From positions 34,840 to 98,839 of the forward strand of contig JBPOIJ010000026.1 of the NCBI GenBank assembly GCA_052034585.1: 64,000 nt of DNA. The letters run 5' to 3'. Under the pieces are notes generated by a model that ran no database searches, was not told where the DNA came from, and saw only the letters and a list, made by a program, of their open reading frames with translations. This DNA comes from Xiheimicrobium sp052034585. GTDB taxonomy: Bacteria > Myxococcota > Myxococcia > Myxococcales > Myxococcaceae. Made by a program: the position numbers and the translations under genes. Of the stretch, positions 1 through 7,381 are shown piece after piece. Every line of letters starts with the position of its first letter. The first letter of the stretch is position 1.

Positions 1-3000
1 CGGCGGGCGGCTCGACGGGCGGCGGCTCGACCGCTGGGGGCTCAGCGGGCGGCACGGTCGGCTCGGGCATTCTCTCCGTCGCGATTCAGACCAACTTCCC
101 CACCACCTTCCTCGGCCAGTCGAGCTCGCTGGTGACGGTGACGATTTCGAACATCGGAACGGCCGCGACGCCTCCGCTCGTGCTCACCGTCGGCGGCACG
201 AACCCGGGAGACTTCGTTCGCCAGAGCGCCGGAGACACCTGCACGGGCCAGGCAATCGCTCCGGGCTCCTGCTCGGTGCAGTACCGCTTCACTCCGGCAG
301 CGCGCGGCCTGCGTCAGGCGACGCTCACCGTCACCGCCGGGAGCCTCACTCCGGCGAGCAGCCTCTTCCAGGGGCTCGGTCAGGCCCCCGCCGCGCTGTC
401 CTTCGCCTCGATGTCGCTCAGCTTCGGCACAGGCGTCATCGGCACCAACACGACGACCGCCTCCATCCAACTCAACAACACCGGCGACGTCGCGACGGGC
501 GCTCCCACCTTCGCCACTTCACCGATGGCGGAGTTCTCGGTGAGCAGCAACAACTGCGGCGCGTCGATTTCCCCACTCTCGGGCTGCTCGGTGACCCTCA
601 CCTTCGTGCCCGCCGCGAGCGGGGCGCGCACCGGAACGCTCCAGGCGAGCGCGAGCCCCGGAGGCTCCTCGCAGATCGTCATGCTCGACGGCGTGGGCGC
701 GACGGCCGGCAGCCTCTCCGTGACGCCCAATCCAGGGGTGTTCGGGCCGATCCTCCTCGGCTCGTCGTCGGCTCCGCAGACCTTCACCGTGTCGAACAGC
801 GGAGGCGTCGCGGTCAACAACCTCACCGTCTCGGTCGGAGGCACCAATCAATCGTCCTTCACCGCCGTCAACCAGTGCGGCAGCACCCTCGCGGCGATGA
901 CGTCGTGCACTGTTCGGGTCACCTTCACGCCTCAAGCACGTGGAGCCCTCAGCGCATTCCTCCAAGCGGTGGCGACGGGGAGCACCGCGCAGGCGACGCT
1001 CCAGGGTACGGGCCAACAGCAGGCGACGTTGGTGCCCCGCGCGAACCTCGGCTTCGGCACCGTCATCGTCGGTCAGTCGGCGCAGCTCGCCTTCACCCTC
1101 GACAACACCGGCGACGTCGCGTCGGGCGCACCGTCGTTCACCTCGACCGACACGACGAACTTCACGGTGCTGGCGGGGACCTGCAACGTCGCCGTTCCCG
1201 CGGGCATGTCGTGCTCAGGCAATGTTCGCTACTCGCCTTCTGCTGGAGGCTCCCACTCTTCGACGGTCGGGATCGTCGCGACCCCGGGCGGCGGTCAGTC
1301 GTTCACCGCGAGCGGGCTGGCGCAGACGCCCGCAGCCCTCACCCTCGCGCCAGCCAGTGGCAGCTCGGTCAACTACGGCAACGTGCTGGTGAGCACTCCG
1401 GTGACCCAACGCTTCGTGGTGACGAACACCGGCACGCAGCCGACGGGCCCGCTGAGCCTGACGATGTCGGGAACGAACGGGAGCCTCTGGCAGATCAGCT
1501 CTGGAACCGGCGATTGTCAGCAGAACCAGCCGCTCGCGGGCAGCATGTCGTGCACCATCGACGTGCGGTTCCTCTCGAGCACCAACGGAATGAAGTCGGG
1601 CGTGCTCACCGCGTCGGCGACCCCGGGGACATCACCCTCACTCACGCTCACCGCGAACGCGCAGAACCCGGCCAACCTCACCGTCGTCGACACCACGAAG
1701 GACTTCGGCGGAGCGGAGGTGAACGCCGGCTCGATGTCGCTCTACACTTGGCGCATCACCAACTCGGGAGACGCCACCAGCGGTGCGCTCACGTTCTCCA
1801 ACACGAATCCGTCGGAGTTCACCATTCAGGGAAACACCTGCACGGGGGCGACGCTCACCGGGGGCTCGTCGTGCACCGTCGACGTGCTCTTCAACCCGAC
1901 GGCAGGAGGAAATCGCACGGGAACGCTGACGATCGGGGGCACGCCCGGCGGCTCGGTGATGCTCGCGATGACGGGGAAGGGGCAGTACCGGCTCACCATC
2001 ATCGCGCAGGGCGGGGGCGGGTTCGTCTCGACGACCGACAACCGGCTGCTCAATTGCGGCGCGACGGGATGCAGTGCGCTCTACGACCCGGCCTCGCCCG
2101 TGACGGTTCAAGCGACCAACGTGGGCACCTCGGGCCGCCACTTCGCCTCGTGGTCGAGTCCGGCGAACTGCGCCACCTTCGGGCTCGGCCGCAACTGCTC
2201 GGTCACGATGAATGGGCCGATCACCGCGACGGCGAACTTCATCCTCAACCAAGACAACCTCATCTTCGTGTCTTCGGTCGACTACCCGTCGACCCTCGGC
2301 GCACCGCCCAACTACGACGCGAAGTGCAACCAGCTCGCCGTCGATGCCGGACTCACGACGGCCAACAACACCTTCGTCTCCTGGTTGAGCATCGACACCA
2401 ACTCGGCAGCGAGTCGTCTCGGCTCGGGATTCGGCGCCTTCAGGCGCGTCGACGGGACCCTCTTCGCGACGAGCGAAACCAACTTGTTGGCCGGCGCACT
2501 CTTGTCGACGCCGATGATCGACGAGTTCGGCAAGGCGACGAGTCAGGGAGTGTGGACGGGCACGCTCACTGATGGAGCCGCCAACACCGCCGCAGACTGC
2601 GCCGATTGGACGAACAACACGGCGACCACCGACTTCGGTCTGTCGTACCGCGGCCCGGTCGCATGGACGGTCGGCTCGCCGGGTGCGCCGTGCACGGGGG
2701 TTGCCCGCATCTACTGTCTCCAGCGCATCTCGACCGCGACCGCCTCGAACCCTCCGATCCCGACCGGAGGGAAGATTGCGTACGTCACCCAGACAGGAGT
2801 GATTCCTGGTGGTGGCCTGAGCGCCCTCGACGCCCATTGTGCGGCGAACAAGCCCCCTGCCTACTCGTCCCGCACCTTCGTCGCCTTCGCCGCGACGTCG
2901 ACTCAGTCAGCGCAGAGCCGAATCACTCTGTCCTCGAACTACTACCGGCTCGACGGCATGTTCATCGGTTCGGGCGTGGACATGGGAAGTGACAACGGCG

Positions 3001-3239
3001 GGCCCTGGAACGGCGTGTGGCAGAGCAACACGGGCGCGTACCCAAGCAGCCTCCTCAACTCGTGGACGGGAGCCATTCGTGGGAGTCAGCTGGCGTCCAC
3101 CTCGCAGAATTGCAACGACTGGGCATCCACCACGGGCAGCGGAGTGGTTGGAACGGTCGCGGGTGTGGGCATCGGGTTCTTCCTCGGCTCTGGGGCGTCC
3201 TGCAACACGCCGCAGCGGGTGTATTGCATCGAGCCCTGA
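1..3239 (+). CDS. Surface protein, ASH-like repeats plus two DUF1554-like domains (5' partial)
   Basis: The reading frame is open from the first base and starts inside a Gly-Gly-Ser-Thr/Ala linker, so the start codon, signal peptide and probable lipobox lie upstream of the window; the GTG at 132 is internal. After the linker come six immunoglobulin-like repeats of about 95-105 residues of the ASH/choice-of-anchor-D type. Each ends in a 'SC[ST]V..F.P...G' block and carries paired cysteines. An InlB-like basket repeat follows (about 1970-2260). The C-terminal 330 residues hold two copies of a Cys-rich module starting 'IFVSS' and 'IAYVTQ' that resembles DUF1554 of Leptospira surface proteins (conserved CADW/NDWAS and RIYC motifs). 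Probably an outer-surface or secreted adhesin-like protein; no enzymatic motif is visible. Confidence 0.8.
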   Translation, partial: AGGSTGGGSTAGGSAGGTVGSGILSVAIQTNFPTTFLGQSSSLVTVTISNIGTAATPPLVLTVGGTNPGDFVRQSAGDTCTGQAIAPGSCSVQYRFTPAARGLRQATLTVTAGSLTPASSLFQGLGQAPAALSFASMSLSFGTGVIGTNTTTASIQLNNTGDVATGAPTFATSPMAEFSVSSNNCGASISPLSGCSVTLTFVPAASGARTGTLQASASPGGSSQIVMLDGVGATAGSLSVTPNPGVFGPILLGSSSAPQTFTVSNSGGVAVNNLTVSVGGTNQSSFTAVNQCGSTLAAMTSCTVRVTFTPQARGALSAFLQAVATGSTAQATLQGTGQQQATLVPRANLGFGTVIVGQSAQLAFTLDNTGDVASGAPSFTSTDTTNFTVLAGTCNVAVPAGMSCSGNVRYSPSAGGSHSSTVGIVATPGGGQSFTASGLAQTPAALTLAPASGSSVNYGNVLVSTPVTQRFVVTNTGTQPTGPLSLTMSGTNGSLWQISSGTGDCQQNQPLAGSMSCTIDVRFLSSTNGMKSGVLTASATPGTSPSLTLTANAQNPANLTVVDTTKDFGGAEVNAGSMSLYTWRITNSGDATSGALTFSNTNPSEFTIQGNTCTGATLTGGSSCTVDVLFNPTAGGNRTGTLTIGGTPGGSVMLAMTGKGQYRLTIIAQGGGGFVSTTDNRLLNCGATGCSALYDPASPVTVQATNVGTSGRHFASWSSPANCATFGLGRNCSVTMNGPITATANFILNQDNLIFVSSVDYPSTLGAPPNYDAKCNQLAVDAGLTTANNTFVSWLSIDTNSAASRLGSGFGAFRRVDGTLFATSETNLLAGALLSTPMIDEFGKATSQGVWTGTLTDGAANTAADCADWTNNTATTDFGLSYRGPVAWTVGSPGAPCTGVARIYCLQRISTATASNPPIPTGGKIAYVTQTGVIPGGGLSALDAHCAANKPPAYSSRTFVAFAATSTQSAQSRITLSSNYYRLDGMFIGSGVDMGSDNGGPWNGVWQSNTGAYPSSLLNSWTGAIRGSQLASTSQNCNDWASTTGSGVVGTVAGVGIGFFLGSGASCNTPQRVYCIEP

Positions 3240-3299
3240 GCAGCGTCTTCGCGTCGACTCCCGAGGGCGCTGAGCTACACTCGGCCCCTGCAGCTCGTC

Positions 3300-4229
3300 A
3301 TGTCCGCGTCCACCCCCAGCTCGATGGCCGTTCTCCTCGGCGCGCAACGCTTTCAGCCCACCCTCGCGGCCGCAGTGAAGGAAGCAGGCGTTCACGGGCG
3401 CATCGCGGTGGTGACGGCCGGCTGGCAGGAACGCGAAGACGAAGACGAGGAGCTCGCGAAGCACCTCGACGGCCGCACCATCAACCTCATGCTGTACCGG
3501 CGCGGCGAGCAGCTCTTCCGCGAAGACCCGGAGTTCGCCAGGGCCCACAAGGAACGGCAGAGCGTGCTGCGGTCGCTCCAAGACGTCTACCGGCTGCGGC
3601 TCGAGCATGCGCTGGCGGCCGAGCGCGAGGTGCGCGACTCCAAGCAGCCCGAGTCGATTCGCACCGAGGTCGAGCAAGCGTGCATCGACGCCATTCGCGA
3701 CCTCGACGCCTGGCATCTCTACCAGTGCGCTCGCGTCCGCGCGGAGTTCAACGAGCAGTGGAAGCCGCTCCTCCGCCCCGCCATCGCGCGCCACCGGGGA
3801 GAGCTCATCGAAGAGCTCTCCGACTGCGGGGCCCTCGCGGTCGCCGGCGGGCACGTCGCGGTGTTGGTCAACCGGCTCCTCCTCTTCGGTCTCGAGAGCC
3901 TGGTGGGCGGGCGCACCCTCTTCGCCTGGTCGGCCGGCGCGATGGCCATCAGCCAACGGGTGGTGCTCTTTCACGACGACCCACCGCAGGGCCGCGGCGC
4001 GAGCGAGGTGCTCGACGCCGGCCTGGGCCTGGTGCCGAACCTCGTCGTCTTCCCCGAGCCGGAGCGGCGCCTCAAGTTGGACGACACCGAGAACGTGCGG
4101 CTGCTCGCGCGCCGGTTCGCGCCCTCGAAGTGCATCGCCTTTCCCGCGCGCTCTTCGGTGGTGCTCGAGAACGGGCGGGTGACTCGCGCGACGGGCATCG
4201 TCCAGCTCAGCCACGGAGCGGCGTCATGA
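3300..4229 (+). CDS. S51-peptidase-like / class I glutamine-amidotransferase-fold protein
   Basis: 309 residues, ATG start. The motif LFAWSAGAMAIS places a candidate nucleophile Ser211 in the G/W-x-S-A-G-A elbow typical of S51 peptidases (peptidase E, cyanophycinase) and the related class I amidotransferase-like fold; AVAGGHVAVLVNRLLL at about 180-195 matches the preceding strand-turn. A long Glu/Arg-rich helical insertion at about 70-175 is not typical of cyanophycinase. First gene of a five-gene operon; its TGA overlaps the next ATG (ATGA at 4226-4229). By family it could hydrolyse an isopeptide or Asp/Glu-linked product made by the ligases encoded downstream. The fold call is good, but substrate is inference. 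It could also be an inactive paralogue. Confidence 0.65.
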   Translation: MSASTPSSMAVLLGAQRFQPTLAAAVKEAGVHGRIAVVTAGWQEREDEDEELAKHLDGRTINLMLYRRGEQLFREDPEFARAHKERQSVLRSLQDVYRLRLEHALAAEREVRDSKQPESIRTEVEQACIDAIRDLDAWHLYQCARVRAEFNEQWKPLLRPAIARHRGELIEELSDCGALAVAGGHVAVLVNRLLLFGLESLVGGRTLFAWSAGAMAISQRVVLFHDDPPQGRGASEVLDAGLGLVPNLVVFPEPERRLKLDDTENVRLLARRFAPSKCIAFPARSSVVLENGRVTRATGIVQLSHGAAS

Positions 4230-5365
4230 CGGCTCCCCGCGCCATCGACGAGCTCATCGCTTGCTGGGGAGACGCGGCGAAGCTCCGCACCTTCCTCGGC
4301 TCGCACGTCTTCCCCCTCGTCGAAGACGCCCACGTCACCTTCGTGTGGATCGGCCAGGCCGACGGCGTCAACGTGCGCCACTGGGTCTACGGGCTCGAGT
4401 CGTCGACGACGCTCGTTCGCGCGCCAAACACGGACATCTGGCATCTCACCCTCGAGATCCCGAGCAACTCGCGGGTTGAATATAAATATGAAATTCTGAG
4501 GGGCGGCCACGGCGAGTGGATCGAGGACCCCCTCAACCCCAACCGCGCGCGCGACCCGTTCGGTGCCAACTCGGTGCTCCAGAGCGCCGGCTACGTCAGC
4601 CCGGAGTGGACGCAGCCCGACCCGACCGCCCGGCCCGGAACGCTCGAGCGGGTGAAGGTGCCGAGCAAGGCGTACGGCCAGCGGCTCATTCACGTCTACG
4701 TGCCGGCGCGGTTCCGCAAGACGCGTCGCTACCCGCTCCTGGTCGTGCACGATGGCGGCGACTACCTCAACTACACCGGCATGAAGACGGTGCTCGACAA
4801 CCTCATTCACCGTCTCGAGATTCCGGAGCTCGTGGTGGCCTTCTCCGACTCGCCCGACCGGCTCCGCGAGTACGCCGCCGACGAGACGCACGCGAACTAC
4901 CTCACCAACGACCTGCTCCCCTTCATGAACGCGAAGTTCCCGCTGGTGGACGAGCCGCGGGCGCGCTGTCTGCTCGGAGCGAGCTTCGGCGCGGTGGCCT
5001 CGTTCTCGACCGCCTGCCGTCACCCGGGCGTCTGGGGCCGGCTCTTGCTCCAGTCTGGGAGCTTCGCCTTCACCGACATCGGCCGTCGCAACCGTCGCGG
5101 GCCGTTGTTCGACCGCATCGTCGAGTTCGTGAACGCCTACCGCGAGAAGCCCGTCGCGATGAGCCAGCGCGTGTTCGTCAGCTGCGGCGTCTACGAGAGC
5201 CTCATCTACGAGAACCGCTCCCTCGTGCCGTTGCTCGCCGAGACCGGCATGCAGGTTCGTTTCGTCGAGGCGCGCGACGGCCACAATTGGCAAAACTGGC
5301 GCGATCGGCTGCGTGAAGGATTGTCGTGGTTGTTCCCAGGTCCTCTGATGTTCGTCTACGAGTAG
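4226..5365 (+). CDS. Enterochelin-esterase-like alpha/beta hydrolase with N-terminal E-set domain
   Basis: 379 residues starting at the ATG that overlaps the upstream stop; the frame is open back to 3017 but that part lies over the preceding gene. Residues about 30-125 form an E-set/CBM48-like domain ending in the EWIEDPLNP motif common in Fes-type esterases. The rest is an esterase-D-like hydrolase: nucleophile elbow LLGASFGAVAS (Ser253), and DGHNWQNWRDRL near the C-terminus giving the catalytic His. No signal peptide, so cytoplasmic. Family members cleave ester bonds in siderophores or acyl conjugates. In this operon it probably acts on, or transfers, a product of the ATP-grasp and GCS2 ligases. 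The substrate is unknown. Confidence 0.8.
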   Translation: MTAPRAIDELIACWGDAAKLRTFLGSHVFPLVEDAHVTFVWIGQADGVNVRHWVYGLESSTTLVRAPNTDIWHLTLEIPSNSRVEYKYEILRGGHGEWIEDPLNPNRARDPFGANSVLQSAGYVSPEWTQPDPTARPGTLERVKVPSKAYGQRLIHVYVPARFRKTRRYPLLVVHDGGDYLNYTGMKTVLDNLIHRLEIPELVVAFSDSPDRLREYAADETHANYLTNDLLPFMNAKFPLVDEPRARCLLGASFGAVASFSTACRHPGVWGRLLLQSGSFAFTDIGRRNRRGPLFDRIVEFVNAYREKPVAMSQRVFVSCGVYESLIYENRSLVPLLAETGMQVRFVEARDGHNWQNWRDRLREGLSWLFPGPLMFVYE

Positions 5366-5374
5366 GAGCCTCCC

Positions 5375-6613
5375 GTGGCTGAAGTGACCCGCCGCATCGG
5401 ACTGTCGCTGGGCGCCGATCTCTGCTGGCCGTTGTGCTTCGAGCACTTGATGAAGCGGCTCGACCTGCGCATTCCGTGGAAGGGTGACACCCTGCGCTTC
5501 GAGGTCGAGCGCGTCACCATCGAGCCGTTCGATCTCCGCCAGCCCGTCAAATACGACGTCGTCGTCGACCGCTTGACCCACTGGATGCACACGACGCGCG
5601 AGTGGATCAAGAAGGGCATCGTGATGGACGGGGTGTACGTCTTCAACAACCCCTGGAGCGTGCAGTCGAACGAGAAGCACACCAGCTACGTCGCGATGAT
5701 GACGCTGGGCCTGCCCGTCCCCGAGACGTGGATGCTGCCCGCCAAGGAGTACGCCGACGACCAGGTCGACGCCAAGGTGACGCTCAAGCGCTACGGCAAG
5801 CTCTTCGACCTCGCGAAGATCGGCGAAAAGCTCGGCTGGCCCTTCTTCATGAAGCCCTACGACGGCGGTGGCTGGCGCAACGTCACCCGAGTGAAGAACG
5901 CCAAGGACGCGTGGAAGGCCTACGACGAGAGCGGGCGCGCGGTGATGCACGCGCAGGCCTCGGTCGAGGGCTACGACCAGTTCGTGCGCACCATCGGGTT
6001 CGGGCCGCAGACGCGGCAGGTCTCCTACGCGCCCGACGCGCCGCTGCACGACCGGTACACCCAGAAGGTGAACTTCCTCCCCAAACAAGACATCGAACAC
6101 CTGCGAAAGGTGACGCTCACCATCAACGCGTTCTTCGGGTGGGAGTTCAATTCATGTGAGTCATTGCGGCGCAACGGCGTCTGGCACCCCATCGACTTCG
6201 CCAACCCGTGCCCCGACTCGCAGGTCACCTCGCTGCACTTCCACTTTCCCTGGCTGGTGAAGGCGTACCTGCGGTGGACCATCTTCGCGGCCGCCACCAA
6301 ACGCGCGATGCGCCGCACCCTCGACTGGGAGCCGTTCTACCGGGTCGCCGCGCTCGACCTGCCTTACGCCGAGAAGCTCGACCGCTACGCCGCCATCGCC
6401 GACGAGCGCTTCGAGACCGCCCACTTCGAAGACTTCTGCGCCAAGCACCTCTCGCACCTCGACGCCGAGGCCTACGAGTTCTTCGCGACGCCAGAGGCCA
6501 AGGAAGCCGTTCGCCAGAAGGTCGCCGCGCTCTTTCCTGCACACGAGGTCGAGAAGTTCACCGAGCTCTTCTGGAGCCGCATTCAGGCCTGGCGCGCGGC
6601 GGGGTGCCCGTGA
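5375..6613 (+). CDS. ATP-grasp family ligase
   Basis: 412 residues, GTG start with GGAG 8 bases upstream. The central part shows an ATP-grasp signature: FFMKPYDGGGWRNV (Lys160 with the Gly loop 164-166) binding ATP phosphates, and PIDFANPCPDSQ at about 270-281 giving the acidic metal-binding positions. The N-terminal 100 residues have the pre-ATP-grasp look (VVVDRLTHWM; VFNNPWSVQSNEKHTSY). ATP-grasp ligases join a carboxylate to an amine or thiol via an acylphosphate. Third gene of the operon, 9 bases after the esterase and overlapping the next gene by GTGA. Specificity cannot be read from the sequence; D-Ala-D-Ala ligase or RimK activity is not implied. Confidence 0.8.
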   Translation: MAEVTRRIGLSLGADLCWPLCFEHLMKRLDLRIPWKGDTLRFEVERVTIEPFDLRQPVKYDVVVDRLTHWMHTTREWIKKGIVMDGVYVFNNPWSVQSNEKHTSYVAMMTLGLPVPETWMLPAKEYADDQVDAKVTLKRYGKLFDLAKIGEKLGWPFFMKPYDGGGWRNVTRVKNAKDAWKAYDESGRAVMHAQASVEGYDQFVRTIGFGPQTRQVSYAPDAPLHDRYTQKVNFLPKQDIEHLRKVTLTINAFFGWEFNSCESLRRNGVWHPIDFANPCPDSQVTSLHFHFPWLVKAYLRWTIFAAATKRAMRRTLDWEPFYRVAALDLPYAEKLDRYAAIADERFETAHFEDFCAKHLSHLDAEAYEFFATPEAKEAVRQKVAALFPAHEVEKFTELFWSRIQAWRAAGCP

Positions 6614-7359
6614 GCTTCTTCCTCAAGTCGCGGTGGTACTCTTCGCGCCTCGGTCAGGAGGCGACGCTCGCCCGCTGGGGCACTTACGGCCAGCCGGTGC
6701 TGGTGTTGCCGACGGCCGGCGGCGACGCGGAGGAGATCGAGCGCTTCCAGATGATGCGGGTGCTCGACGACTTGCTGAAGGCAGGGCGGATCAAGATCTA
6801 CTCCTGCGACAGCGTCGGCGGCCGCGTCTGGTTCAACAAGGTGGGCAGCCCGGCCTACCGCATGAAGATGCAGGACCAGTTTCATCAGTACATTCGGGAA
6901 GAGGTGGTGCCGGCGATTCGGCTCGATTGTCAGACGCCCGACATTCCCATCTGGGCGACCGGCGCTTCCATCGGCGCCTTCCACGCCGCCGCGCTCGTCT
7001 GCCGCTACCCCGACGTCTTCACCAAGGCGCTGCCGATGAGCGGCACCTTCAACCTGATGCGCTTCATCGAGGCCGATCACCCGACCGAAGACTTCCGGCG
7101 GGCCTCTCCCTTGTACTTCGTGCCGCACCTCGGTGGACGGCACCTGGAGCTCCTCCAGACCCGCCACATTCACATCGTCACCGGCGAGGGGAAGTGGGAG
7201 TCGCTCAAGGAGAGCTGGGGGCTGGCGAACGTGCTCGGCGCCAAGCGCATTCCCAACTACCTCGAGTCGTGGGGGCCGAAGTGGGACCACGACTGGGTCA
7301 CCTGGCGTGCGATGCTGCCGAAGTACCTGGACGAGTGGACGAAGCCGAAGCCGAGCTGA
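6610..7359 (+). CDS. Second esterase (alpha/beta hydrolase) of the ATP-grasp operon
   Basis: 249 residues. Start chosen at the GTG whose GTGA overlaps the stop of the ATP-grasp gene; another in-frame GTG lies six bases upstream. Begins SFFLKSRWYSSRLG with the early strand VLVLPTAGGDA, then the nucleophile elbow WATGASIGAFHA (Ser120) and a C-terminal WDHDWVTWRAMLPKYL supplying the catalytic His. The layout is that of the esterase/PHB-depolymerase-like superfamily, shorter than the first operon esterase and lacking its E-set domain, so not a recent duplicate. No signal peptide. Two distinct esterases around one ATP-grasp gene suggests acyl transfer or deprotection steps in the pathway; the reaction is unknown. 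Confidence 0.75.
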   Translation: MSFFLKSRWYSSRLGQEATLARWGTYGQPVLVLPTAGGDAEEIERFQMMRVLDDLLKAGRIKIYSCDSVGGRVWFNKVGSPAYRMKMQDQFHQYIREEVVPAIRLDCQTPDIPIWATGASIGAFHAAALVCRYPDVFTKALPMSGTFNLMRFIEADHPTEDFRRASPLYFVPHLGGRHLELLQTRHIHIVTGEGKWESLKESWGLANVLGAKRIPNYLESWGPKWDHDWVTWRAMLPKYLDEWTKPKPS

Positions 7360-7381
7360 TCAGCGCGAGAGGGAGTCATCC

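Noticed and set aside
875..2572. Large His/Arg-rich frame inside the first gene
   Set aside because: It is the shifted frame of a GC-rich repeat protein; composition is that of a shadow frame with no domain.
3017..4225. N-terminal extension of the Fes-like esterase frame
   Set aside because: It lies over the S51-like gene and the end of the first gene, is Arg/Ala-rich without domain features, and the ATGA overlap gives a clear start at 4226.
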